64,000 bases of DNA. Origin: JAUXJB01 sp965226855 (GTDB lineage Bacteria; Myxococcota_A; UBA9160; SZUA-336). Below are positions 1 to 8,465 of this stretch, one piece after another. Numbering within the stretch: position 1 is the stretch's first letter; every line of letters begins with the position of its first letter. The stretch lies in assembly GCA_965226855.1 (NCBI GenBank), contig CBDDEE010000028.1, positions 124,001-188,000 of the forward strand, in the 5' to 3' direction. A model generated the notes under the pieces. The model saw only the letters and a list, made by a program, of their open reading frames with translations. It was not told the origin of the DNA and ran no database searches. Position numbers and translations under genes: made by a program.

Positions 1-670
1 GGCCGTTGCGGTTCTCCGTCACGACGTGTCCCTGATACGCGAGCCGCGCGCCCTGGCCCCTCATCCCCGCCAGTCGGGCGTCCGGATCCGTCCTCGACGC
101 ATGCGTCTGGTTGCTCCGCTTCTCGCCCCGGAAGTTGACCGTCGGGTTGCCCGGGTCGTCATCGTCCCTGCGCTTCTCGTCCTTGCGCACGAAGCTCTTC
201 TGGCTCGCCCACGCCTCGATCAGCGTCCCGTCCACCGTGAAGTGCTCCGATGACACCAACCCCTCCGACTCCGCCTGCGCCAGCACCGCCTCGAAGAAAT
301 GCTGAGCGATCTCGCCCTTCAGCAGCCGTTCCCGATTCTTGGTGAACACCGTCGCGCTGAACACCTCATCGTCCAGCTCCAGGCCCACGAACCAGCGGTA
401 GAGCAGGTTGTAGTCGATCTGCTCGATCAGCTGGCGCTCGCTCCGGATCGTGTACAGCACCTGCAACAGCAGCGCCCGCAACAGCTGCTCCGGCGGGACC
501 GACGGTCGGCCGACCCCTTTGGCGTAGATACCATCGAAGCGTCGCGACAGCTGCTCCAGCGCCGCGTCCACCAGTCGCCGGATCGCTCGAAGCGGATGGT
601 CCTCGGGAATCCGGGACTCCAGCGATACGTAGCTGAAGATCCCACCCTGGAGCGTCTGCGGTCCTCTCAC
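1..670 (-). CDS. IS5-family transposase, N-terminal part (window edge)
   Basis: This encodes the first ~223 residues of the 359-residue transposase seen complete at 59786-60865. It starts at the same ATG, just inside the right terminal repeat, with the N-terminal SYVSLESRIPEDHPLRAIR block typical of IS5-type transposases. The first catalytic Asp (in HFTVDGTLIEAWAS) is present. The second Asp and the Glu lie beyond the window start. No internal stop is seen, so the copy is probably intact. It is an edge truncation, not a pseudogene. Confidence 0.92.
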   Translation of the reverse strand, partial: MRGPQTLQGGIFSYVSLESRIPEDHPLRAIRRLVDAALEQLSRRFDGIYAKGVGRPSVPPEQLLRALLLQVLYTIRSERQLIEQIDYNLLYRWFVGLELDDEVFSATVFTKNRERLLKGEIAQHFFEAVLAQAESEGLVSSEHFTVDGTLIEAWASQKSFVRKDEKRRDDDDPGNPTVNFRGEKRSNQTHASRTDPDARLAGMRGQGARLAYQGHVVTENRNG

Positions 671-730
671 ATCTCCCCCTTGGGGCTTCCCTCAAAGGTA
701 CCCTTCGATGAGGAGTTTTTCAGCAGCCTG
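1..730 (-). mobile_element. IS5-type insertion sequence, copy 1 (right part, cut by window edge)
   Basis: Positions 1-730 match 60196-60925 of the complete copy near the right end of the window wherever I compared them. The right terminal repeat, read inward on the minus strand, begins CAGGCTGCTGAAAAACTCC. Outside it lies CTAG (731-734), which serves as one copy of a 4-bp target duplication. The YTAR target type is known for the IS5 subgroup. The left half of the element lies before the window. The insertion sits inside an MMPL-type exporter gene. Confidence 0.93.
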
Positions 731-919
731 CTAGGCGTAGGATTCTTTGCTCTGTCTCTCTCGCCCTGGAAGAGCATCGCGAGCTTTGGCGTGGTCTCGG
801 GGATCGGAATTCTCGGTGCCCTGGTTGCAAACCTCGTCGTGCTCCCGGCCCTGCTCGTTGCTGCGGAGAGCACACGCAGCGGTGCGAACGGCTTGCGACG
901 CCGTCGAGCGCGCGACTAG
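731..919 (+). pseudogene. MMPL/RND-family exporter, C-terminal fragment cut off by IS5
   Basis: Reading in frame from the CTAG duplication gives LGVGFFALSLSPWKS, then FGVVSGIGILGALVANLVVL and PALLVAAES, and a basic tail before the stop at 917-919. The last two transmembrane helices of MMPL/RND exporters end this way (FG-x-L-S/G-x-x-I-L-x-A-L...LPALL). The rest of the gene must lie left of the element, outside the window. The fragment has no start or ribosome site of its own. The exporter would have moved lipids, hopanoids or drugs across the inner membrane, but the substrate cannot be inferred. The identification rests on a short helix pair, so the family is likely but not certain. Confidence 0.72.
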
Positions 920-954
920 ACTGGCACCGAGTCGGGTCCGAAGGAGGGACAGGG

Positions 955-2094
955 ATGGCCGAGACGAGCGTGCTGAAGGATGATCAGATCGTTTACTCGG
1001 CGGACTCCCACGTCGTCGAGCCGGGCGATCTCTGGACGAGCTACATCGATCCGAGCTTCCGCGACCGAGCGCCGCACATCGAGACGTCCGTCACGCGTCC
1101 GGACGGCAGCCAGGCCGAGGGAGAGTTCCTCGTCTGCGAGGGCATCGCGCCGCAGTCCGTCGCAATCTTCGCCGCCGCCGACGTCTCCGATCCACGCGAG
1201 CGCAGCAAGGCGAACCTGCGTGGCTACGCTCAGATTCGCCAGGGAGGCTGGGACCCGGCAGCGCGTCGCAAGGACCAGGAGGTGGACGGGGTGAGCCTGG
1301 AGATCGTCTACCCCAGCATGGCGATGCCCATGTTCGCGATCTCCGACGTGCCCTACCAGCAGGCCGTCTTCCGGGCCTACAACTCGTGGGTTGCCGACTT
1401 CGCCGCAGAGCTGCCCGGTCGACTGTTCAGCATTGCCATGATCAGCCTGGAAGACATAGACGCGGGCATCGAGGAGCTCAGGCGCGCGCGCAAGCTCGGC
1501 CTGCGTGGCGCCATGATCTGGAACGATCCCGGTCAAGGCCGCAACTACGGCGAGCTCGAGTTCGATCCCTTCTGGGCTACCGCTGCCGACCTCGGCATGC
1601 CGATCAGCCTGCACATCCTGACCGGAAAGGAGGGAACCGGGCTTGGGCGCGGACCCTTCCTGATGGACTACATGGCGCTCCCGCACGCTGCGCAGCAGTC
1701 GCTGGCCGCGATGCTCACGCTGGGCGTCTTCGCCCGGCATCCGGAGCTCAAGGTCGTCTCCGTCGAGAACGACATCGGTTGGATCGGCCACTTCCTCTAC
1801 AGGCTCGAGCACGCCTTCAAACAGTTCCGGTACATGCTCGACTACAAGGACCCGCTCTCGCCGATCGACTACTTCAAGCAGAACTGCTACGCGACCTTCC
1901 AGGACGATCCGGTAGGTGTGAATGCGATCGGCTTCACGGGCGCGGATCACCTGATGTGGGCCTCTGACTACCCGCACGGGGACTCGACCTGGCCCGATAG
2001 CAGGAAGACGATCGAGCAGAACTTCAAGGGAGTCGGCCCCGAGGTCGTGCGCAAGATGACGCACGACAACGTCGTGCGCCTCTACGACCTGTAA
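955..2094 (+). CDS. Amidohydrolase_2 family metal-dependent hydrolase
   Basis: The 379-residue protein has the layout of the ACMSD-like amidohydrolase_2 TIM barrels. An N-terminal strand SADSHVVEP replaces the usual HxH with DxH. A central strand contains PISLHI, and near the C-terminus WASDYPHGDSTWP supplies the last metal-binding Asp. These enzymes decarboxylate or hydrolyse carboxylic substrates; the substrate here is unknown. The start is well supported by AAGGAGGG at 941-948, six bases before the ATG. The gene stands alone downstream of the broken exporter, and homologues often occur in aromatic or steroid catabolic loci. A second, only distantly similar amidohydrolase lies at 43518-44519. 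Confidence 0.85.
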   Translation: MAETSVLKDDQIVYSADSHVVEPGDLWTSYIDPSFRDRAPHIETSVTRPDGSQAEGEFLVCEGIAPQSVAIFAAADVSDPRERSKANLRGYAQIRQGGWDPAARRKDQEVDGVSLEIVYPSMAMPMFAISDVPYQQAVFRAYNSWVADFAAELPGRLFSIAMISLEDIDAGIEELRRARKLGLRGAMIWNDPGQGRNYGELEFDPFWATAADLGMPISLHILTGKEGTGLGRGPFLMDYMALPHAAQQSLAAMLTLGVFARHPELKVVSVENDIGWIGHFLYRLEHAFKQFRYMLDYKDPLSPIDYFKQNCYATFQDDPVGVNAIGFTGADHLMWASDYPHGDSTWPDSRKTIEQNFKGVGPEVVRKMTHDNVVRLYDL

Positions 2095-2179
2095 CGAGGC
2101 GCTGCCCAGGCGAGCGCTCCGATGCGCAGATCGCGTAGCCCGGCTATCACGGCGACTTCAGGATCTCGTACGAGCTTCT

Positions 2180-3049
2180 CTACGCGTCGCGGGAGCGAGC
2201 GGAGAGCACGGGCTCGCGGCTGCGGTCGACGGCTGCCGCGGGGAGCACGACGAATGGCATGGCCAGCAGGCCGAGGAGCGAGGGGGATTCGGCGTCGAAC
2301 CCGGGCAGGCCCACGCGGATCCGCTCGACGTCGGGGCGGCTGCGGTAGCTGCGGAAGATCCGATCCCAGCAGCTGAGGACGGTTCCGTAGTTCGAATCGA
2401 GCTCGGAACGGCGCACCGAGTGATGGATCCGGTGCATGTTCGGCGTGATGACGAGCGAGCGAAGCATGCGGTCGGCCCGCGCCGTCAAGCGCACGTTCGC
2501 ATGCTGCAGCTGGCTCGCGAGCAACAGCAGGGCTTCGTAGACGATCACGCCGAGGGGTGTGGCCCCGAGTGCGAGCACCAGGACCAGCCGCACGCAGGTG
2601 GAGAGACCGACCTCCAGGGGGTGGAAGCGGACTGCCGTCGTTGCATCTAGGTCCGCGTCGCTGTGGTGGACCAGGTGGACCCGCCACAGGATCGGCGCGG
2701 CGTGATACAGCCTGTGGAGCGAGTAGGTGGCGAGGTCGAGCACCACCAGCGTGAGCGCGAGCTCCAGCAGGAACGGCAACGCGCTGTAATGAAGCAGGCC
2801 CAGGCCGCTACGCTGGGCCAGCAGTGCGGTTCCCACGGCCGCCGCTCCGAACACAAGCTGGAGGAAGAGTGCGTTCGTCAGCCAGAGCGAGAGGTTCGAA
2901 GCGTCGTGGCGCAGGCGCCGACGCCGCGCGCCGCGGAAGGGACGGGCACGCTCCCAGAGCATCGCGGCCGCGAGGCCGAGCAGCGCCAGGCCCACCCGGG
3001 CCAGGGTCGCGAGAGAAGGGACGTCGATGTCTGGCAGCGCGTCGTGCAC
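2180..3049 (-). CDS. Sterol desaturase / fatty acid hydroxylase superfamily membrane protein
   Basis: The 289-residue protein has about four hydrophobic segments and the histidine clusters of the di-iron hydroxylase superfamily: HRLYH, then HLVHH, and later HRIHH. These motifs bind the iron pair that hydroxylates or desaturates lipids at the inner membrane. An in-frame TGA lies just upstream, and GTG at 3047-3049 is the first available start, with only a weak GGGG before it. The gene diverges from the LysR gene at 3133 across 83 bp containing a 16-bp palindrome, so that regulator probably controls it. Substrate (sterol, hopanoid, carotenoid or fatty acyl) is not decided by the sequence. Confidence 0.85.
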   Translation of the reverse strand: MHDALPDIDVPSLATLARVGLALLGLAAAMLWERARPFRGARRRRLRHDASNLSLWLTNALFLQLVFGAAAVGTALLAQRSGLGLLHYSALPFLLELALTLVVLDLATYSLHRLYHAAPILWRVHLVHHSDADLDATTAVRFHPLEVGLSTCVRLVLVLALGATPLGVIVYEALLLLASQLQHANVRLTARADRMLRSLVITPNMHRIHHSVRRSELDSNYGTVLSCWDRIFRSYRSRPDVERIRVGLPGFDAESPSLLGLLAMPFVVLPAAAVDRSREPVLSARSRDA

Positions 3050-3094
3050 GATTCAGCCCCCACAGGCATGTTCGGGCACTCGAGCGGCCAAGTA

Positions 3095-3110
3095 AATTCA
3101 AGGTTGAATT
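3095..3110. promoter_or_regulatory. 16-bp perfect palindrome between divergent genes, candidate LysR operator
   Basis: AATTCAAGGTTGAATT is a perfect 7-2-7 inverted repeat. It is conspicuously AT-rich within a GC-rich genome and lies in the 83-bp gap between the sterol-desaturase-like gene and the lysR gene. It ends 22 bases before the lysR ATG. It does not match the strict T-N11-A LysR box, so binding by the adjacent regulator is an inference from position and symmetry. Confidence 0.5.
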
Positions 3111-3132
3111 GGGATCGTCATAAGGGGTACTT

Positions 3133-4062
3133 ATGATCGGGATGACGCTCCGTCAGCTCGAGATCTTCCGGTCCGTAGTCCGGCTGGGGACGCTGTCGGG
3201 CGCTGCGCGAGAGCACGGCGTCACGCAGCCTGCCGTGTCGATGCAGATGAAATCCCTTGCGAGAGAGCTCGGGGTCGAGCTGCTGGCGCAGCGCGGCCGC
3301 CTGCAGCAACCCACGCCGGCAGGCGAGGCCCTGGACGACTACGCGGATCGCATCTTGCGGCTCGTACGCGAGGCCGAGACGGCCCTGCTCGCTCGGAGTC
3401 AGGGCGACGAGCTCGTCCGCGTGGCCGCAAGCAGCACTCCCGGCGTCTTGCTGCCGGAGCTGATTGCCGCGTATCGCCGTCGGCGGTCGGGGGCCGCCGT
3501 GCGCCTCGAGGTCCTGAACAGCCGCCAGGTCGAGGAGCGAATCGGCGCGGGCGAAGCCGACTTCGGTGTGGTGGGCGGGTTGCTCAGCCGGCCGGGCCTG
3601 ACGGCGGAGCCATGGCGCAGCGACGAGCTCGTTCTGATCGTGGGCGCACGGCATCGGCTGGCCGGACGTCGCAAGGTTCGTGCGGCGGACCTCCACACCG
3701 AGCTGTTGCTGGCACGTGAGCACGGCTCCGCAACGCGAGCCAGCGTGGACGCCGCGTTTCGGAAAGCCGAGGCGCCGCTTCCGCGAACGCAGGTTCTGGG
3801 GGACACCGAGGCCATCAAGCATGCGGTGAGCGCAGGTCTCGGAGTCGCGATCGTGTCGGGCTTCACCGTCGAGCTAGAACGCAGCTCCGGAATGCTCTCT
3901 GTGGTGCGAGTTGCGGACGTCGAGCTGCGCCGGCCGCTCAGGATCGTACGCGACGCGGCTCGAACGCCGACTCCCGCCGCACGGGACTTCCTCGCGTTTC
4001 TGAAGGGCCCCACAGGCAGCGGTCGACGCCGCGCTTCTACTCGCGGACGAGCGGCGGACTAG
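3133..4062 (+). CDS. LysR-family transcriptional regulator
   Basis: The 309-residue protein opens with the LysR winged helix-turn-helix (residues ~4-62: TLRQLEIFRSV, then GVTQPAVSMQMKSLARELG). A periplasmic-binding-protein-like effector domain follows (~85-295). AAGGGG at 3122-3127 supports the ATG at 3133; a second in-frame ATG at 3142 is possible. The neighbouring divergent sterol-desaturase-like gene and the palindrome between them point to a local, probably autoregulatory, role. The inducer is unknown. The downstream gene is convergent, so the regulator is monocistronic. Confidence 0.9.
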   Translation: MIGMTLRQLEIFRSVVRLGTLSGAAREHGVTQPAVSMQMKSLARELGVELLAQRGRLQQPTPAGEALDDYADRILRLVREAETALLARSQGDELVRVAASSTPGVLLPELIAAYRRRRSGAAVRLEVLNSRQVEERIGAGEADFGVVGGLLSRPGLTAEPWRSDELVLIVGARHRLAGRRKVRAADLHTELLLAREHGSATRASVDAAFRKAEAPLPRTQVLGDTEAIKHAVSAGLGVAIVSGFTVELERSSGMLSVVRVADVELRRPLRIVRDAARTPTPAARDFLAFLKGPTGSGRRRASTRGRAAD

Positions 4063-4082
4063 AATTGGACTGACCGACGGCG

Positions 4083-5240
4083 TTACTCCTTCAGCGCCGC
4101 ATCCAGATCGGCGATCAGGTCTTCCACGGCCTCGATGCCGATCGAGAGGCGTAGCAGCCCATCAGAGATCCCCAGCCGCCCACGCTCCGCCGGGCTCATC
4201 CCGGCGTGCGTGGTGGCGACCGGGCGGGTCACGAGCGACTCCACGCCGCCGAGACTCGGAGCGTCGGTGAAGAGCGTCACACGCCGTGCCAGCCGACGAG
4301 CGGCTTCCGCGCCGCCGGACAGCTCGAAGCTCAGCATGCCGCCGAAGCCGGAGAACAGCTCGCGCGCTCGCCCGTGGTCGGGATGGGTCTCGAGCCCCGG
4401 ATAGTTCACCACGGTCACCTCTGGACGGGCACTCAGGTAGCCCGCGATGGCGAGGGCGTTCGTGTTCTGCTGGCGCACGCGCAGCGCGAGCGTCTTTATG
4501 CCCCGGTTCAGGAGAAAGCACGCGTGCGGGTCGAGACTCCCGCCCAGGTGGTTCAGTCGGTGGAGCACCCGCTCCACCCAGCCCGCCCGCCCGATCAGGG
4601 CTCCGGCCGCGAGGTCAGAGTGGCCGTTAAGGTATTTGGTGCAGCTGTGCAGCACGAGGTCGAAGCCGAGCTCGAGCGGCCGGAAGTTGATCGGCGACGC
4701 GAATGTGTTGTCGATGACGGCGACCAGGCCGTGCTCGTGTGCGAAGCGGACGATCTCTCGATGGTCCGCGACCTGGAGCAGCGGGTTCGAGAGCCCTTCT
4801 ACGTACAGCGCTCGGGTGTCCGTTTGGAGGCTCGACTTCCAGGAGTCCGGATCGCGCGCGTCGATGAAGTCGTAGCTCATGCCGAGCGAGTCGAGATCGT
4901 CGGTCAGCAGATTGTGCGTTCCCCCGTACAGGCAGTCCTGCACCAGAAGATGTCCTCCGCCCGAGAGCAGCGTGAGCAGCGTCGTCGATATCGCGGCCAT
5001 CCCGCTGGCCGTGACCAGCGCGGCCTCGCCTCCCTCCAGGTCGGCGAGCTTGCCGGCGAGCGCCTCGTGGTTCGGCAAGTTGTTCAGGCGCGGATAGCGG
5101 AGCTCGTGGTAGCCCGCGCCCTCTTCCTGCTCGAAGACTGTCGACTGAAAGATCGGGAGCGTGACGGCCCCTCCGATGCGCGGGTGCGGGTCGCCGGCGT
5201 GGACGACACGAGTCTCGAGCTGTTGCGGCTTCGGCGCCAC
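4083..5240 (-). CDS. Trans-sulfuration (Cys/Met metabolism) PLP-dependent enzyme
   Basis: The 385-residue fold-type I PLP enzyme belongs to the cystathionine gamma/beta-lyase and methionine gamma-lyase family. Visible features are VTASGMAAIST for phosphate binding, DNTFASP, and SCTKYLNGHSD with the Schiff-base Lys. The canonical YSRxxNPT segment is altered to YPRLNNLPN. The frame is open much further upstream, but AAAGGAGGT lies five bases before GTG at 5238-5240, which I take as the start; an ATG at 5265-5267 is the alternative. The amidase at 5272-6570 precedes it closely, probably in one transcript. Lyase versus synthase activity cannot be told from sequence alone. Confidence 0.88.
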   Translation of the reverse strand: MAPKPQQLETRVVHAGDPHPRIGGAVTLPIFQSTVFEQEEGAGYHELRYPRLNNLPNHEALAGKLADLEGGEAALVTASGMAAISTTLLTLLSGGGHLLVQDCLYGGTHNLLTDDLDSLGMSYDFIDARDPDSWKSSLQTDTRALYVEGLSNPLLQVADHREIVRFAHEHGLVAVIDNTFASPINFRPLELGFDLVLHSCTKYLNGHSDLAAGALIGRAGWVERVLHRLNHLGGSLDPHACFLLNRGIKTLALRVRQQNTNALAIAGYLSARPEVTVVNYPGLETHPDHGRARELFSGFGGMLSFELSGGAEAARRLARRVTLFTDAPSLGGVESLVTRPVATTHAGMSPAERGRLGISDGLLRLSIGIEAVEDLIADLDAALKE

Positions 5241-5271
5241 GGTGACCTCCTTTGGTGTTTCTCGCATCAGA

Positions 5272-6570
5272 TCAAACGCTGGCCAGGAGCGGCTCGAGCC
5301 GCTGCGCCCATGCCACCAACTTCTCGTCAGCCCCGCCGCGAGCCACGAGCTGCAAGCCCAGCGGCAGCCCGTCATCGGAGCTGCCGGAGGGCAGAGTGAG
5401 GGCCGGCAGCCTGGCGTGCGTCCAGGGCAGGTTCATGGCAGCGTCACCCGTGGACTGTAATCCCTCCGGAGCGGCTCCCGTCGCCGCGGGACTCGCCCAT
5501 GCGTCGAGGTCGTGAGCATCCATTAGTGCCTCCAGCGCCGTACGGAGGTTGTCTCCACTCGCCCGGCCCACCTCGATCGAGTCCTCCGCGAAACCCCGCG
5601 CGCGTTCCATCAGCATCGCGCTCCGGGGGCGGTACACGCTGCCGTGTTCCCGGAACCAGGGGTCGTGGACCTGCTCGAACTCCTTCGCGATGAGTCGCAG
5701 GTGACGTTCGGCCACTTCCTCAATGTCGCGCAGAGCGGGCACGTAGCGGATCTCGCAGCCCTCCGAAGTGAGCCTCTCGAGCTGTTCCTCCAGGGCACGC
5801 CTGGCCTCTGGCTGCGCCGACTCCAGGTAGGGGCCGACGGGCACTCCGAGCGTGGGAAGCTGCCCCTTCGCAGTGACTCCCCGCCACGGGTCGCACAGCA
5901 CCGACGCCGCCAGCGCGACTCCGGACACGTCCCTCGCGAATACGCCCACGCAGTCGACGGAGCGAGAGAACGCGAGTACCCCGTCTGTCGGAATCCGGCC
6001 GAAGCTCGGCTTGAGCCCGACCACGCCGCAGAACGCCGCCGGACGGATCACCGACCCGACGGTCTGCGAGCCCAGCGCGAGCGGTGCGTAGCCGGCCGCG
6101 ACCGCAGCTGCCGACCCGCTGCTAGATCCACCGGGTGTGCGCGAGAGGTCGTTCGGGTTTGCCGTGGGACCGGGGTCCATGTAGGCGAACTCGGTCGTGA
6201 CCGTCTTTCCGAGCACCAGCGCGCCCGCGTCGCGCAAGCGCCGGACGCAGCCCGCCTCCGGGCCGGCGAGCAGCTCGGGGGGAAGCATGGAGCCTGCGCG
6301 CGTCGCGAAGCCGTCGGCGTTGATGATGTCCTTTACCCCGACGAGGATCCCGAAGAGCGGCGGCCGCCGCTCGGGCTCCGGAAAACGCTCGCGCAGCGCC
6401 TTGGCATCGGCGAGCAAGCGCTGCAGCCGGCCGGGCTCCGGCAAGAGTGCCCGGATTCGCGGCTCGACCTGAACGATCCGCGCGCAGGTCTCGCTTATGT
6501 ACTCCTCGAGCGGCTGTCGGCCCGCGCGGAGGGCGTCGGCCAGCTCGACCGGCGGCGCTTGCGAGGTCAG
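5272..6570 (-). CDS. Amidase signature family hydrolase
   Basis: This is an amidase-signature enzyme with a Ser-Ser-Lys triad. The Lys lies in FGILVGVKDI, the Gly/Ser-rich stretch is TPGGSSSGSAAAVAAG, and the nucleophile region GSQTVGSVIRP replaces the usual GTDTGGSIR. The start is unclear. Between the upstream hydratase stop (6594) and the conserved N-terminus there is no ATG or GTG in frame, only CTG at 6568-6570 after a G-rich run, giving 432 residues. The junction contains six T and seven G in a row on the coding strand, so an indel hiding the true start is possible. The N-terminal ALRAGRQPLEEYISETCARI block is complete. Confidence 0.8.
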   Translation of the reverse strand: MTSQAPPVELADALRAGRQPLEEYISETCARIVQVEPRIRALLPEPGRLQRLLADAKALRERFPEPERRPPLFGILVGVKDIINADGFATRAGSMLPPELLAGPEAGCVRRLRDAGALVLGKTVTTEFAYMDPGPTANPNDLSRTPGGSSSGSAAAVAAGYAPLALGSQTVGSVIRPAAFCGVVGLKPSFGRIPTDGVLAFSRSVDCVGVFARDVSGVALAASVLCDPWRGVTAKGQLPTLGVPVGPYLESAQPEARRALEEQLERLTSEGCEIRYVPALRDIEEVAERHLRLIAKEFEQVHDPWFREHGSVYRPRSAMLMERARGFAEDSIEVGRASGDNLRTALEALMDAHDLDAWASPAATGAAPEGLQSTGDAAMNLPWTHARLPALTLPSGSSDDGLPLGLQLVARGGADEKLVAWAQRLEPLLASV

Positions 6571-6593
6571 GGTGTCGGCCCCCCCAAAAAAAC

Positions 6594-7418
6594 CTAGCGC
6601 AACCTCTCGAACTTGGGCTTCCGACGCTCCACGAACGACCTCACTCCCTCGCTGAAGTCCGGTCGCTTGAGGCTCTCGTCCATGAGCCGGTTCGTCTCGC
6701 GCATGGCGTCGCCGAGAGGCTGCATCAGGTGTCGGTACACCTGCTGCTTCATCACCATGAGCGAGGTCGGCGAGCAGTTCTCGGCCAGGTGCTCGAAGTA
6801 GCTGTGAGCCTCGGGCAATAGCTGCTCCGGTGCGACAACGCGGCTCACCAGCCCGAGCCGCTCGGCCTCTGCGGCGTCGAGCTTGCGCGCGCTCCACAAG
6901 ATGTCCAGCGCCCGCGCGCTCCCGAGCAGCCGGGGGAGGATCCAGCTCACGCCGTGCTCGGCGACGAGCCCACGCTGCGCGAACGAGGTGGTAAACACGG
7001 CCTTCTCCGACGCGAAGCGGAGATCGCAAAACATGGCGATTGAGAAGCCCAGTCCCGCGCAGGGCCCGTTCACGGCGGCCAGGATCGGCTTGCGGATCGA
7101 GAGCAGGAAGCCATAGCCCACCTGGAAATCGGGTCCCATGCCCTTGTCGCCGGGATCGGCCTCGAGCTTTGGCGGCCCATCGACTACCTGTCCCGCGGCC
7201 GCGGTCTTGCCCAGACTCTGCATGTCCATCCCGGCGCTGAACCCGCGCCCGCTGCCAGTGAGGATGATGCCGATGACCCTATCGTCCTGCTCTGCCTGCG
7301 CGAACGCGTGGCGCAGCTCGTCGAGCATCGGGTAGGTGAAGGCGTTTAGCTTGTCCGGGCGGTTGAACTCGATCGTTGCCACCGGCTCCTTCACGTCGTA
7401 GAGAATCTCGTCGTACAT
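6594..7418 (-). CDS. Enoyl-CoA hydratase/isomerase family protein
   Basis: The 274-residue crotonase-fold protein has the first oxyanion-hole segment at GRGFSAGMDMQSLG and the second at AAVNGPCAGLGFSIAMFCD. It continues with the usual C-terminal trimerisation region. At the place of the catalytic glutamates it has GLVAEHGVSWILPR, as in echA/ECHDC-type members, so hydratase versus isomerase activity is open. AAAGGAGAG precedes the ATG at 7416-7418. It is the middle gene of a same-strand run (hydratase, hydratase, amidase, PLP enzyme) with short gaps, probably one operon. Confidence 0.88.
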   Translation of the reverse strand: MYDEILYDVKEPVATIEFNRPDKLNAFTYPMLDELRHAFAQAEQDDRVIGIILTGSGRGFSAGMDMQSLGKTAAAGQVVDGPPKLEADPGDKGMGPDFQVGYGFLLSIRKPILAAVNGPCAGLGFSIAMFCDLRFASEKAVFTTSFAQRGLVAEHGVSWILPRLLGSARALDILWSARKLDAAEAERLGLVSRVVAPEQLLPEAHSYFEHLAENCSPTSLMVMKQQVYRHLMQPLGDAMRETNRLMDESLKRPDFSEGVRSFVERRKPKFERLR

Positions 7419-7436
7419 GGCTTCTCTCCTTTGACG

Positions 7437-8267
7437 CTAGCGTCCTTTGAACAGCGGAGTTCGCTTCTCGACGAACGCCTTGGCCGCCTCACGATGATCT
7501 TCCGTGCGTCCCGTGTGGAGGTGGTGCGTCGCCTCCAGGTCCAGACACTCGAACAGATCCTCGCTCATTGCGCGTCGGATGTTCTCCTTGATATAGCGGT
7601 ACGCAACGGTGGGACCGCTGGCCAGCTGCCGCGCCAGCGCCATCGTACGCTCCTCGAGCGCGTCATCAGGCACCACCCAGTTCAACAGCCCGAGGCGCTC
7701 CGCCTCCTTCGCGTCAACGCGCTCGGACAGGTAGTAGAGCTCGCGGGCCTTGGCCGCGCCGACGAGTCGGGTGAGGAACCAGGTTCCACCGAAGTCGCCG
7801 CTGAAGCCCACCCTGGCAAAGGCTGTGGTCAGGATCGCGCGCTCCGACGCGATGCGCAGGTCGCAGGCCAGTGCGAGCGAGAGACCGGCGCCGGCTGCTG
7901 CTCCCGGCAGCGATGCGATCACCGGCTTGGGCATCTCGAAGATCCGCCCGGAGGTGCCGCGGTGCCTCAGGCGCTGCCTGTGCACGCGCTGGTCGAAGCT
8001 GACAGCCGCGGCGCTGCCGTCAGCTGCGCTGGCCATGCCTTTCACGTCTCCGCCCGCGCAAAACGCCCCACCAGCGCCCGTGAGCACCACGCAGCCCACA
8101 TCTTCCGCCAGCTCGGCGTCGGCGAGGGCACGCTCGAGGCCCGCAAGCATGGGGTCCGACATGGCGTTGCGTCGGTCGGGGCGGTTCATCGTGAGGATCG
8201 CGACGCGGTCTTCGACGCGCGCCAGAAGATCCTCCGTACCGGTATCGATGCTGCGACTCTCGCTCAT
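7437..8267 (-). CDS. Enoyl-CoA hydratase/isomerase family protein
   Basis: This second crotonase-family protein (276 residues) is clearly diverged from its downstream neighbour. Oxyanion-hole segments are GAFCAGGDVKGM and ASLPGAAAGAGLSLALACD. The residue at the usual Glu position is replaced in GFSGDFGGTWFLTR, where Gly/Asp occur, so classical hydration is uncertain. GGAGGAG before the ATG at 8265-8267 supports the start. It is probably the first gene of the minus-strand operon ending at 4083. It diverges from the rhodanese-cyclase gene at 8366 across about 100 bp. Confidence 0.87.
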   Translation of the reverse strand: MSESRSIDTGTEDLLARVEDRVAILTMNRPDRRNAMSDPMLAGLERALADAELAEDVGCVVLTGAGGAFCAGGDVKGMASAADGSAAAVSFDQRVHRQRLRHRGTSGRIFEMPKPVIASLPGAAAGAGLSLALACDLRIASERAILTTAFARVGFSGDFGGTWFLTRLVGAAKARELYYLSERVDAKEAERLGLLNWVVPDDALEERTMALARQLASGPTVAYRYIKENIRRAMSEDLFECLDLEATHHLHTGRTEDHREAAKAFVEKRTPLFKGR

Positions 8268-8465
8268 GGCTCCTCCGGGGAATCAGTAGACGGAATGTCA
8301 CCTAGTATAGGCCTGAGGGCAGGCGGATTGCGGCGAAGTGGCGGGTCGATGCTAGGTTCAGGGTCATGACCACGACAGACACCGTTCTGCACGGCCGGTT
8401 TCGACGTATCGGAGCCGAAGAGCTGAAGCACTCACTCGAGACGTCGCCCGCGCCGCTCCTCCTAG

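Noticed and set aside
916..2064. Long minus-strand frame opposite the amidohydrolase (382 codons)
   Set aside because: It mirrors codon positions of the plus-strand gene, has shadow-like composition and no motif, while the plus strand has a ribosome site and family motifs.
5272..7029. Amidase frame extending to 7029
   Set aside because: The extension lies antisense-free but out of frame within the intact enoyl-CoA hydratase gene and has Arg/Ala-rich shadow composition.
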